Assembly (NCBI RefSeq): GCF_000524195.1
Contig: NW_020170473.1
Coordinates: forward strand, 73,897-137,896
DNA length: 64,000 nt
From: Echinococcus granulosus
Lineage: Eukaryota; Platyhelminthes; Cestoda; Cyclophyllidea; Taeniidae
Reading direction: 5' to 3'
Shown: one piece after another, positions 13,415 through 26,200 of the stretch
How positions within the stretch are numbered: the stretch's first letter is position 1
Layout: every line of letters starts with the position of its first letter
Notes under the pieces: generated by a model
Databases searched by the model: none
Seen by the model: the letters and a program-made list of their open reading frames with translations, nothing else
What the model was told of the DNA's origin: nothing
Translations under genes and position numbers: made by a program

Positions 13415-13421
13415 TTTTATA
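13415..13421 (-). promoter_or_regulatory. TATA box of the acidic secreted-protein gene
   Basis: TATAAAA on the minus strand, about 36 nt before the chosen ATG. Usual TATA-to-start spacing would put transcription start only about 5-15 nt before the ATG. A second ATG at 13389 is out of frame and would probably lie at or before the mRNA start. Confidence 0.55.
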
Positions 13422-16194
13422 GTCTGGATGCCTGTGTGTGAATTGGCATGCAACTGTCACGCATAGAGGTGGATGAACTCGATTGGATCAAGAACGAGTA
13501 GCAAATGTGTCTACTTTCTCCGTCCCACTCAAATTGAAGGGATTAAAGCATGAGTCAAAATGATAGTGTTATCCTTTAACTAGAACTAGACTAAGAACTA
13601 AATTTCTACTCATTCATAAACTTAGGCAGTCATTTTTAAGAACAAACAAGAACTAAAACACACCTAGTCAACTCGAATATGGGTGCAATTTCAATAAAGT
13701 ATAGTAGTGTCCTTTCCATGAATTGGTAATTCAACAATTTCCCTCATGGTATAGCCACTCGTTTTTGTTTTCATTTATGAAGTGAGAACATTTCTGCAAA
13801 CAGCAGAGTTGAACTCTGTACTTAATCCAAGGCTTTTGAAAATTACACCATTGAAAGCCAGTGGTTGTTTGATTTTCTGGTTTTTAATACATCATGGTCC
13901 TACATTAGCCGTTAATGGTTCCGATTAAGTCTTTAGGGGCTTAAAAGGTAGCTTAGGTGCTACAGTGATTGTGTGGCAAAAAGTATTCGCCACATTTTTA
14001 GCTCACTCACCCTGTTTCGCTATAGGAGGTTCGTATTCTCGCGAACCGATGATGGATAAAGAAGGAATTGTTTAGCAAGCTAGACTGACAAAACAGTGCT
14101 ACTTAACGAAAGGGATGGAAAAAGTATGCTTTTGAATCTTATTGGGGATGCATTTAATATTTGTTATCGTTAAATTAATCATTTTAATGTGTATCAGAAA
14201 GTGTAGTAGATATTTTAAATTAACTTGGTCCCATTACACCTCTAGATAGCATTAATCTTTGACTTTAATCCTTTCAAACACCATTTCCTTCCAGTGAGAT
14301 ATTTGATCTTTTAAATATTTTTCGCACTTCAAATTGCGCGTAATTCAATTCATGCGTAATTTGTATGAGTAAGAATGACTACTGTGCCGAGACATGACAA
14401 ATCTTTACCATTTGCAATCTCATTTTTATTTTTCCCGAATGCGTATGCTAATCTGATTAAATTCTCCTGGAAGCAGGTAAGAATTCGCCAAGTTTCATAC
14501 AGATGGACAGCTCATTCTTCAAGTCTCCGAGATTCCAATACCCTATCATTTGAGTTTTACTAACGTTCGCAACTCTGCTCAACAATACATGGTCATTGGA
14601 ACAAACTGTTAGTTACTTTGCTCTTCAAGAGTGAAGACAAGCAGAACTTTGTAACTTAAAGAGAAGAAAAGAATTCTCTCTTTTAACTCGACTCGATTTC
14701 ACAAACAGCTTTTCTCTAGTCACGGAATTTAGTTCAAATGTGTTTTGACATTTGTGGTTTTGATCTTGACACTTCTGATACCCTTTAATGGAAAAAGGGT
14801 GTTTTTGATTCTGGCACAGCGAAAAGACAACGTCACGGGCAAAGAATGCCAAAACAAAGTATAGTGTTGCTACTTAATAATAAAGTAGTACCGAGTCTAG
14901 TTCAGTGGCTTTTCAATTTTCACCAGGGGTTACCATTTCAAGTAAGGCGGAGTAAAAACGAATGTACTTAGAGTTAAGAGAGCCACTCTATTTGGAGTAG
15001 TATAAGAGGGGCTCAGACAGGGCAGTGTATTTGGGTGCGAAGTTATGCGTATGCGAACACCCCTGATTTGCGGATCCGAATGTTACAGTGATAGAGAAGT
15101 GTAAAGCTTTTTGGACTGGCACACACCTGAACACAATCCCCGAATCAATTACTGTCGTAAAATATCAACATGAGAAGATGTCTTCAAAGAGCGACCACAA
15201 ACTGAGTTTGTACAATACTGTTTTAAAGTTCTTTCATACACTCGATCTCTAAAATAGACTTCAAAACTTATAGCATTATGATCAATTAGACTGCCTTCCA
15301 ATAGTGCCCAATGAAATCCTATTAGAATCTATCCATTGTTTATGTAAACGTTACGAATGCGACCATGTGAAGCAGTTGATTTTATAATTTAATTTGTAGG
15401 CGTTTAGGGTAACTGTCTTTGAAATTTGTCTATAATTTATCTAGTACAAACAATGGATATGGAGGGGATTCAAAGCATTTTCAATTTTATGAATGGTTGT
15501 TGAAGTAACATTTTTGTTGACTTTTCTTGAAATGTTATTTGCCATTCTACCAAATAAATCAGCAAATCATTGAAGGGAGGGTAATCAGTGCTAAGCATTT
15601 CGTTTGGAAGCCCATATATGTAGCGGAAGAAATTGCGGAAAGATAGCTAGGTTTTCGTCATTAGTTAGCTTTTTGTAGTGGTGGGTCATTTTACTGTGAA
15701 CTGCGACTGAATTAGGTGAATTACACGTGGAACTGGTGCATAAATGACTTACCACATTAACTACCAACCTACTTACCAGCTGAATCAGTAAGTGGGAACT
15801 CCTGCTCTTGGCTTGAGGTCACTTATGAATTCGAGTTTGTTTTTTGACCAATATAGGCTGTACATTACTATATCAAAGTGATTTTCGACACACGGTACAT
15901 CTTGTCGTACCGTCACCGCGGAGTCGAACCCTGAAATGAGTGGTCTCTGTTGGGGCAAACCCTTTGTATATGTGAGTATTGCGTATTGGAGGAAGTGGAT
16001 AACGGAAGGCTTGGAGGTTATTTTGGGTATTGCTATATCTTAGGCAGTTATACTAACCAGCTCTCCATATCTTTGGATCGCAGATTTGGCGTTATTTTCA
16101 TTTGCTTGGGTGGAATTTTTGCAATTAGGTAACCGTTCTGCAAAAAATCGGCGAAAAAGTGACAATGAAACCTTGCGACCTAGTATCGTTTGGC

Positions 16195-16700
16195 TATTTC
16201 GCCTTCTTTTGTGGTGGGCGTTGGCTCAAATCAGGCCTGTCCTGCCCTGTCCCACAAGTGGCAATCCCAGGCCAATCGATCGGTCGACGCGCACACAAGA
16301 CCCGAGCGTAGTGAGACGGACAGGCGATGCGCGTGGGCACGCGTGCCTGCCCTCTCAACCCGAGTTAATTGACTAGATATACAGACAGGCGGAGCAAGGC
16401 AGTATACTCCCACCGGAAAAGGAGCATGCGGTAACTGACCTAAGAACCTCGACTTAACTGCCACAGCGCAGTCTTTGCTATGAAGCGAGGTGTAGCAAAG
16501 CTGTCGGCTGTCTTGGCACCTCGAGTAAGGCCCGTCTGCACTGAGGAGCTGGAAATTAATGGGAGTGGTAGTGATGATAAGGACCGGAACTTCCGGCAAA
16601 ACCATAGGTAAACTATTAGATCGACTCCAGGGGAACGGATATGGTTGGCGCCCCGCTTATGTGTACTTGCGTACGTGCACACATGCCTATCTGTTTATAC
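16195..16700. other. GC-rich patch without a supported gene
   Basis: Base composition is clearly higher in G+C and CpG than the surroundings, with several overlapping open frames on both strands and no splice logic or recognisable protein. It could be a promoter-like region or an old repeat. Confidence 0.4.
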
Positions 16701-16799
16701 CCTAAGGAGGCAGTTCAGTTTTGCCAAGATTTGTTTAAGTTAGGCTGCAATTTTTGGCTATCTCAATTTGTAAAAAAATTATTTAGATTCGGAAATCAC

Positions 16800-16816
16800 G
16801 TGTGTGTGTGTGTGTG
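16800..16816. repeat. (GT)n microsatellite
   Basis: A perfect GT dinucleotide run of 17 bases at the edge of a GC-rich patch. Confidence 0.9.
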
Positions 16817-18939
16817 GTCACGTACGTCTGCGACGAATGCTGCGCTGTAGACGCCAGCATTCATCTTCAATTGTTTTACCACTTCACTCCCCATTTTCTT
16901 AATTCTTACTGCAAATAAACAAGTTGAAAAGTGGCTATTAAACTAGCAGAACGGATAAGAAGCTCTGTGATGTGAGGCCATGGAGTAAGAAATTAGTGAT
17001 CGACAGCGGCATTTGTGTGTAATTAGAGTCGATCCCATCCTCTATAAATGCTTTTTCTTAAGATACCTAAAGCATGAAGATGCAGAGCTCCACAGAATCC
17101 GATTGTAATTCGTAGAGTTTTATTTATTATGCAAGAGGATACTCGAAATGTATATCATTACCGTTTTAAGGGAGAATTCTTGCTAGTTTTCTTCGGTTAG
17201 GATTGCATTTTTGCAATTAGTAAACGAACTGATGACTCTGCATTGTTGAATCCTAATCCAGATCCCTAACTGAACCTCAGCCAAATAATAAAGTCGGGAA
17301 GTTATTAAGTGAATGATAAGCAGATAAGTGAGAGGAGGAGGCATGCCTGTAGGCAAGCCAGTAAATAGGCAAATAGCTGTGGCTCAAAAGTTGCCGATTT
17401 TGCCCAAATTCATCGGAGTAATGAAAAAGTTGGAAAAGGGAGTTTAGATACACGGTTTTTTCGCCTTCAAGTAGTTTACACTAAAGGGTCACCACTTGAT
17501 TTAACTGCAACCTATTTTCGCCTGATTTTCTACAATTAAGTATCTAGCCCGCGGGGCCAAAACTCGAAATCTATCTTCTTGGATTTCTCCCTAGACAGCA
17601 GCTATCTTTATCAAAAACGAGGTATGGGATTCTGTGTCAGTGCGATTAGATTGATGAAAAGATTATCTCAGTATTGTATGTAAAGTAATTGTCCGCAACA
17701 TTTGGCTGTTAGATATCTTCCGCCGAGCACAAATTGGAAGTGTATGTAAGATACTAGTTGGGGCATGGTAAACACGTTCAGAATAATGCGGACATAAGGA
17801 TCATGAAACAGAGTCAAATGCACACCTTGTTGCTTAGGCTTGCATTTTAATGTGCCAGTTAATTTAACTGTTTGTCGCTTGTGCTTGAGTTTATCCTGAC
17901 CAATAGGGCTGCACACCGCGTGATAAGCACAATGTTTCAGGTCGGAATGAGGATAGTTTATATTCAACCAAATGTTGATCCACGCTTTCACCTCCTGCTA
18001 TCCTGCCACTGCAGGTAACCTCAGAAAGTTTATGCCGTTGGATGCAGAGATGCACTTTAAGCAGGCTAGAGTGACAGGCTATTTAAAATCCAAGTTTACA
18101 CAGAAAAATGCTGAAATTCGCATCACTCCAAAGCGAATCGAGGTTATTTCATCAAAAGTGTATTTTTAGAGATAAATATCTCACTGAATGCAAAATACGG
18201 CATTTACTTTGGGATGCGGTAACTACATTTGTTATCTTTAATGAAATAATCCTTTTCTTACTAAGTATTAGGCTTTCTAAAGGCATTAGAGCAGTAGGAA
18301 AACCAATTTTATTGGCATATGTGCACATATTTTCCTACTTGACCAGTTACGCACCAAATTTCGAGTAAAGTTATTTAATCTACGCACATTCTATTGCTCT
18401 TATAACTCCCAAAACCATATCATTTATTCAACAAAAATAGCTTTAATGTAGATCCAGTTGAATTAATTTAAAGCAATATTTCATAACTGCATCAAATGAT
18501 TTTTATAGAAGGCAAAGTAGCTTCCTTATTAGATTTTTGATACTTACGTAAAAGTTCGAATTCGCATTCGCATGGTAGACGATTCAAAATGGATTGTACT
18601 ATGGATGCACTTTACATGCTGCCAGTCGGAAGTACGCATCCCGACATCAATGAACATCACAAAACAGGCGTTAAGAGTTGCACTCCGACATGTTCATATC
18701 TAGGCATGGTAAGAAATTAAACTTGTCAGATGTGAAAAATCCAAAAACCAGTTGGTGAACTTTCAATTACAGCTGTGCCTACTTACTTGTAGCTTAATTA
18801 AATAACCTTAAGGAGGTGGTTACACTATCAGCATATACGCCGTACGGTGTAATCAGTAGGGGTTGGATTTCCATTGTACGGCATTAATTGCCTGTTTAAA
18901 ACTCTATTTTGGTACCAGCTACTTATGGGCTACGCCATT

Positions 18940-19075
18940 GCACTTCCCCCGGGCGGTCTGGCCTCCGGATCGTGCCAGTAGCCTCCAGCCCCGCTGTATG
19001 TCGACAATACATTCTGACCAAGTATTTTATCTTCCTTCGTCTTCAAGGAGGTCTCAGGGCGCCACCTCCATATCC
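18940..19075 (-). repeat. Dispersed repeat, copy A
   Basis: About 80% identical to the copy at 41231-41291 over its best 60 bases, with a further shared GTGCCAGTAGCC block. Read on the minus strand, one frame gives PETSLKTKEDKILGQNV. The outer limits are approximate. Confidence 0.65.
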
Positions 19076-22000
19076 CCAATTTTGCCTTCCGTAAAATGTA
19101 TATCCAAATATAAATGCGACCGATATTTCACTCTTGATGATTACAAATATTCGTTGAAACCTATAGTTTAGTTTCTTTGTTCTTTCCTACAAATAGCAGT
19201 TTTGTGCCTCGCTGAGCAAGTATTCAGGGAATTCCGTGTTTCTGATAAGTAGGATGGGCAAAGCAATCCAAGCACTTGCTCCATATAGACAAGATTCTGA
19301 TAAAAAAATTGCAGTTTTTAAAACCACACAAATGCACGTTTGCACCAGGTGCGATTAAAGTGTTCGTTTTTTTCCCATCCTTTCCCATTGGGCAAATTCA
19401 AGGTCGTTATCAAGAATTCGTTAAACACAAAAACCTCATTGCGCCAATTTCACAATAATGCTTGAATTGTTGTTGCGTGCGTTAAATTGTAGTGCTGAAA
19501 ACTCTTCCAATACATTTACGAAGGCACTTAAGGTGAAATTGAATATCCCAGTCGATTTTAATTAGTTTGATTGACATCACATCAAAAGTGGACTTATTCT
19601 AAACTTCTATGGCGCTCTGAGACTTACAGTAGAGCATGAAGCTACTGGCGGAGGTACAGTAGCGGAGCCTCTAAGTGGCCCGTTACGGAAACCAAGAGTT
19701 AAACCAACAATCAAAGTATTGGATAAGTTTACTGTTTATTTGTGAAACTGTTTTATGACTGTAGCAGAATTCCATTTTCCCCTGGGAAAGGATAGCTGAT
19801 TATACCACAAGGACTATGGGCACCCAAACGGTTGTCGCATTTTTGTGATTTGAGGATACATAGTGAGCTACGAGAAGAAATTATCCACGAAATGTATCGA
19901 ACGCATTACCTATAAATACACTCGTTCAGACTACGCCAATCTTTTTCGGTTGAAGTTTCACTTAAAAGACAGATGAACATGGCATGAAATCGCCTTCTAG
20001 CAAAACCAAACATGTCCTTGATCCCAAGGTGTAGCGTTTGGAATCAAATTGCAGAGAAAATATTCAGACAACTTGATTTCGATGACAATCCACTCAAAGA
20101 TAAATGCATCGCTCTCGGGAGGACCTTCTATTCTTGTTACTGAAGATTTCCGTGTCGCTAGTGAATTAAATAAATCGAGATTACTGCATCAATAATGACT
20201 TTTAGCAATGTTTAATGCGAGCGATGAAACAATAAATTCACACTCACACCAGCTGACAATACCGTTGAAGCTGGTAAGCGAGTGGGAGGTAGAGAGACGC
20301 TGCCCTATCCTCATTCGCCACAATCCCTTCATATACCCTCATAATTGCAGGCGAAATAAAAGAGACATTTAGAAAATCAAAAAAAGATAGAAAAGGGGGC
20401 CGTGCAGGCGTGGCGCAAATCCAAGTTTAAAAATACCATTGAAGAGCCTTTGTCCCAATAGCAAACAATTTTAGGTTGATTTTGTGGTTATTTTAACAAA
20501 TTAAATGTTTTGAGACGTTTCCTGCAATTTTTATTTTTATCACTTGGTTGATTACCTTATAGATAGGAGACTTTGCTTACTGATGGTGTTTTAAGTAAAT
20601 AGTGGGGGAACTACATCTACCAAACGATATGCATGCTTGTAGAGTAGGGGACACATTCAGGGTGGAGAGGGACTTGTTGCTCCGAATGTAATCTGCCAAG
20701 TTTGGAGAGCATTACCGAATACGTAGTGAGCATTATGCAAAAGTACAACTTACAATGAAAGCAAATTTTGTGTATTATTATGACTGACGTATCCCAAAGC
20801 AAACTTCCCACTACTGGAAAACGTCTTGCATCTTGTCAACTGTGAATAGTTTAATGGAGTAAAATTTCTCGATCGACTCGTTTCTTTATCTCTGAAAATG
20901 AAGTAGTTTTGATATGAACCTTCAAATTCAGCAATTGTTTAATACAAAGCAATCGTTCCATATTTTGGTACCTTAATTAGTGATTCTGTTCTTTTAACTC
21001 TAAGAAAAGAATACCATAAAGCCTTTCAGAACAAATATGGGAAAAGAGTTTAATAAATAAGTTACTCTAGAGGAAACTTCTTTATGTTCTCGGGGCAAAT
21101 TTAGGTCCTACGTTTACCAGACAGAAAAGGCGAAACAATGCATTTCAACGGACATCAGCTGACAAAAAGAAGCAGTCTTCCATTGGAAATTGTCATATAA
21201 TAGGCAAATCAGAGATGTTCTATGTAATAGGTGGATGCGAGGAGACACTATCCACAATGATATCAAAATGAAATTGAGCCCGAAAGTAGAACAAGGTATG
21301 CTTTGAAATCGGTGCAAAGACGTATCCAAGGTGGGCGAGTTCCTCCTGTAGCATGTCACTGCTCTCTGTTCGAAGTGGCTACTGGGAGGCAGTGACGTGG
21401 TACACGTTGAAAAATCGATAAACAGTTCACCCACCCACCAGCTTGCAGCCATAGGAAGTGCTTCTTTTAGCTCCCTGGTCTGCACGATTGGCGGGCAGGT
21501 CAGCTATCAGTCGCACTACGCAACGGAGCCAAACGTACTTACTAACGCATACGCACCGAAAAGGCCAACCCCATGCGCTTTCTGCGCAGAACACTGCCTC
21601 TCCCTCTCCCCTCGCATTTCTACTTTCTCACTGCCTTCCGCCTTGATAAGGAGGGAACTTCTTCGATCGTTTAATATATTACAAAACCTTTTAAATTCTT
21701 TATAAACTATTCCCCTTAAAAGGATTTTGGATGTTCATTGTCTATTTTCTCCAATACACAGTTGATGGGCATATCTTCATTCAAGTTTTTGGGTGTTCTA
21801 TTGAGTCTAGGCTGAAGGCCATAGCGACTATAAATAACACAATGGCGCAATCAAGTGCGTTGGTAAATGGACTACTGGAAATGCACTGAAGATCATTGGT
21901 TTGCAAATATTGCTAATGCTCAAATGTGGAGGTAACCGCGGGTTCATAATTTTTGGGGAGTAGCTGGACCGCTACATTGGTGGCAACACAATAAAAGGCA

Positions 22001-23106
22001 TATGACATTAACAACTGCGTCTAGGGTGGTTCAAAATAGAAAAGGGACAAGAAGACTGTCTCCAATATTTCTTGCCGGCATGTTTCCAGATCTCAATAAG
22101 GTAAGGACAAGCCAGATAAACGATTTAGCTGAGGCCTTTATAGAAACAAATCGCACTAATACCTCAGAGCACTCCATATTTTAAGGAGGATGTAATGAGA
22201 GAAAATCTACAGAAATTAAATGATTTTGATAGACCCGATTACTGTTGCGATAGCTAATGTAGAGGTGTAACGACTGGGAAGGTACTTGGGGGAAGGGGAA
22301 ATATGACGCAGTTGTCACGTTGGTATCCCGTGTGGGTATCAATCACTTGTGCTGTATTTGTGCATGTTTACACCCAATTGAAAGTCATCTTGAACGTGTT
22401 TGATGTTGAGTGTGGGCTTTGCAGTTATCCCTTGTAAAGCTTCATTTAGGATTTCTTGCCCCCATAACTCGCGTATCTACAACCTTGACCAGCTGTTTGA
22501 AAATAAGTTTTGTTTTTAGATGTGATAGAAACCTCATAAGCCGTCAATGTCACAGTTGCTGAACTTACCGACCAAGCATGTGTTCACAAACGTCACCGCC
22601 TTCGATATGACCGTTCGTTCATTAACAGCATCACGTGTTTGTGACACCCCAGTTCTCATACCCAAGCCCCGCATCAGACATACGTGGCACATTAAAATGA
22701 ACAAGGAATGAACTGCACGGAGAATGATAAATTAGGCAAAAACTTTAGTGACATAGTAAAATAATGAAATATTTGACCAGGTGGGCTTGAATTCCTTTTC
22801 GTCGACTTTTACTCAATCGGCAATGCAGTTTACAAGCATGAAAAATGATGACAGGAGAAGACCTTCAAGTCCTTCACTATTAATAGACGATATCAATTTT
22901 TTTCAGCACTGGAAACAAAATTGCCTGCAAAGGTTGTAGCGACAGATAGTGCGTGGGTTGGCTGCTGAAGCGCAAGTCTTGACCCTGTTCTGCCACAGAG
23001 GCACTGACACTGCTAAGGCAAGAAGAGAACCTTGGAATTTCTTGTTTCACCAGTTGAATTCTCGTGGTTAGAAGCATCTTCAATCAAAATATAGAGTAAA
23101 AACTGA

Positions 23107-23283
23107 GGATGGGAGTGAAGGACCCCGAGACTTCCCTGCAGACGATTGAAGACATTAGACTAGGGTAGAATATCTACTGATAACATAGAGAAGGGCTAAA
23201 GGGCCGTCTGGCAGCGGCACAATGGTCGAGACCCAAAGTGCTCTCTTCACCAAAGCCGAAAGTCAAACAACCAACATATTACA
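23107..23283 (+). repeat. Dispersed repeat, copy C
   Basis: This plus-strand stretch aligns with the reverse complement of the copy at 41090-41298: GAGACTTCCCTG, then GACTAGGGTAGAAT, AGAGAAGG, GGCAGCGGCAC, and the tail ending CAACATATTACA. Overall identity is moderate, with small indels, so this is an old copy. Confidence 0.65.
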
Positions 23284-26200
23284 ATATTACAATCTGTTCA
23301 TTACCGATCTTTCTAGTGTTTCGGGTGATTTGATATTAATCAAGAACGATTGAGTTTTGTACGATTGTTTTAGCTTATGGCTGACATACATTGGAAACGC
23401 GAATTAGTTTATTTAAGTATACAACAGATAAATTAATGAAGTCTGTAAAATGTAGATCCTTTACAAAATTGTACACAAAAAGTGATTGTATGTAGAGCAT
23501 AATTTTTGAAGGCGTCGGTTTCGTTGGAAAGATTTTACCTGGTCCAATATACTGTTTCCTTAAGGGTGTAAGTTTAAGCGGTCAACCGCGGCGTTGTGAT
23601 CTAGCAGCAACAGCAGCGAAATATACCATCTTTCAATGCCCTAGCCTCACATATTCCTGAATGGTTCCAAATGATACAAAAGCTAAAAGTGCAACAAAAT
23701 TAAGTCTCACCCTACTTAAGAAATATTGTCTTCGTAAAAGCTTAGGTATAAATAAAAATTATGGAATTGCTGCTTGCTTCAGAGCTACGACGATTGCTGA
23801 TTTAGATTTGAACGGAGAATTATGTGTAAAATTCACAATTTTAACAGGATACGGTTTCTAATTCGGTGGGATTTCGTTCCTGTATTTAAGAAGGACCTGA
23901 AAGCGACGCAATGTCTGCCAACTTACAAATTTAAAACATCAGCTGGTAAGGTGGGAAACTAGGTATTTCCCCCACAAAATTTGATGAGATGCAATTATGG
24001 AGTAGTGAATCGTGAATGGATTTTCAGTGGTGGGTGAAAATTGTCCACCTAAACACAAGTATTGAAATGCAAAATGTCTTCTGCTGTGAATATGTTGGCC
24101 TATTATTAGTAGTATTTATTCATATTAACGACTAACTACTGACTTTTGCGTAACAGGTAAGTGTGAATTTAATAAAATCGAAATCCATTGACGTACATGT
24201 AGCGATGATGAACAGAAGATAACCCAATGGGCAGTGAGTTAGCTAAAAATTCTTGCACGGGATGGAGAAACAATCCTGAATTACCAACATGCCATTTGCA
24301 TTTGAACTTGGTATGCAGCCTCGACACCCACATATGCACTAACGCGAAAGGACCACCAAGTCACATGTCAACGTCGTGATAGCTTACGCCCTCAGTCCTC
24401 CAGCAAATGCCCATGGCCTTTGCATGGTGCGTAAAAGTTTGGTAGAATCCAAGTCATTCTCAGTGATGAGAATATGGCGTGTGGAAAACTGAAAAAGAGC
24501 TGATTTTAGTTAAATGCAAAGCTAAAGTGATTGGGGTCGTGTTAAGTCAGTCTTACTTGAAGCTCTTTTTCATTGTAGACACTGCCTAAGTAGTTGAGGA
24601 TCTGACATGAATTTGTGTTACCAGTACTTTTATCTCCATATTTATCAATCATTGTTTAAAAATTCTCGATACCTTTTAATTGGCTCACCCCTAAAGGCAA
24701 TTAGAGGATGACTTGTCTAGCTCCCGTTTCTCAAGGAGCTGCCGTTGAAGTGGATTTCTGGTTTAAAATGAAGAACTAAGTTGGCTGGTGGTTTTCTAGC
24801 CATTACAGAGAGTCGCCAGAATCGACAGTTGTTTTTACAGCAAGATTTATTACTTCAATGAGTTTTATGACAGTTTGGTCTGCCAATAAAATTTCCTGCT
24901 GATTTTAAATTGTTGCGTGGATACCAAAACCTTCATCTCGGTGCTTCAACGTGTAATTCCAATGAAACCTACTTTAGATTGCAAGATTTAGATCAGCATA
25001 AAATGAGAAAGCATACTGAGCATGATCAGATTCGCATCCGAATTGGCTGTAAAGATTATTTTTCTACGTATATAACTAATAGCAGAGTTATCATGGTGGC
25101 ACGGAAGGGTTGAAAAACTAGGAGCATAGGGGCAATTATTAAAGTCATAATGCTAGAAAATGGTTAACGGGAGTTATTTTAAATCCATCCTGATCCATGT
25201 CTGACACACCTTTGTATTTCCCTCAATAAAGCTAAAAATCTATGTGTAGCCTACTTTTGCCTGTCTCCCAAGTTTTCAAGCAACTCTAAGGGCAAGCATT
25301 CAGCCAGTTCGTATTTTTTTTTATCAGTAGAAAATTTAGAGTAGGCAAATAATCATCGATAGAAGCTCAGCAAACTAAGGTATCTCTAATCAAATGCGAT
25401 AACAGAGTTTGCTATTGTAGCACATTTGGAATCTGGGATGACACCATGGCAAGTAGGAACGGCCAAATGGAGTTTCATTGTAAAAAAGGTCCCCTAAAAC
25501 TGAGCGTATCGCTAAAAAAAATATGTACTGCAGTTTTACTGAAGGATTTTGTCGTTTTTTGAGTCCTTTTTTTCTTGAATTTGTTCGAACTATGAGGCTA
25601 CACTCAATTATGTTCTTGACATTTTGCTCACGGACTTCGTGCTGCATGACTTCCTCGGTCCCTTGGCATTACTTGCCGCCTCTTTTTACCTGTGTGAGTG
25701 CTTGCGTGCCTCCAGCATTCAAATACATGTACCGGGGAAGCGAAATGCATATTAAGGTGTAAATTCAGCATTACCGGATGAAACATGAACCAATTTCTTG
25801 CGTTGGCTCGATTTTGTTTTAAAATGTTCTGGCTTTACGTTCTTTCAAAATGGGTTCTGCTTTGAGCATGCTCTCAACTTTCACCTTTGGAAAACCTCAA
25901 GAAAGCGGACTACGTTTACAGAAATAAATTTAGCCTGAATTAAAAAACGTTTAGGGTGCATTTATGAGTCAACTGAGAGACTGATCATTCCCGCTGCTCT
26001 TAATTTCCACTAGAGGAATAGAAATGTCAAGTTATACTTTTTTAGTGCACCAAGCAGAAATTACCCCGATCTAAGATGGGAAGTAAATTAGTGTTCGTCG
26101 CCGTTGTCCCCTTAATTAACACGATTGTTATAAACGTCTCATATAAGTAACGTGAATTCGTCATCAGTTTACCATAACTGATTGCAGTAAAATGTGTCCC

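Noticed and set aside
15905..15945. tRNA-like B box (GGTTCGACTCC) on the minus strand
   Set aside because: The flanking bases do not form a five-pair T stem, and no D arm, anticodon arm or acceptor stem was found.
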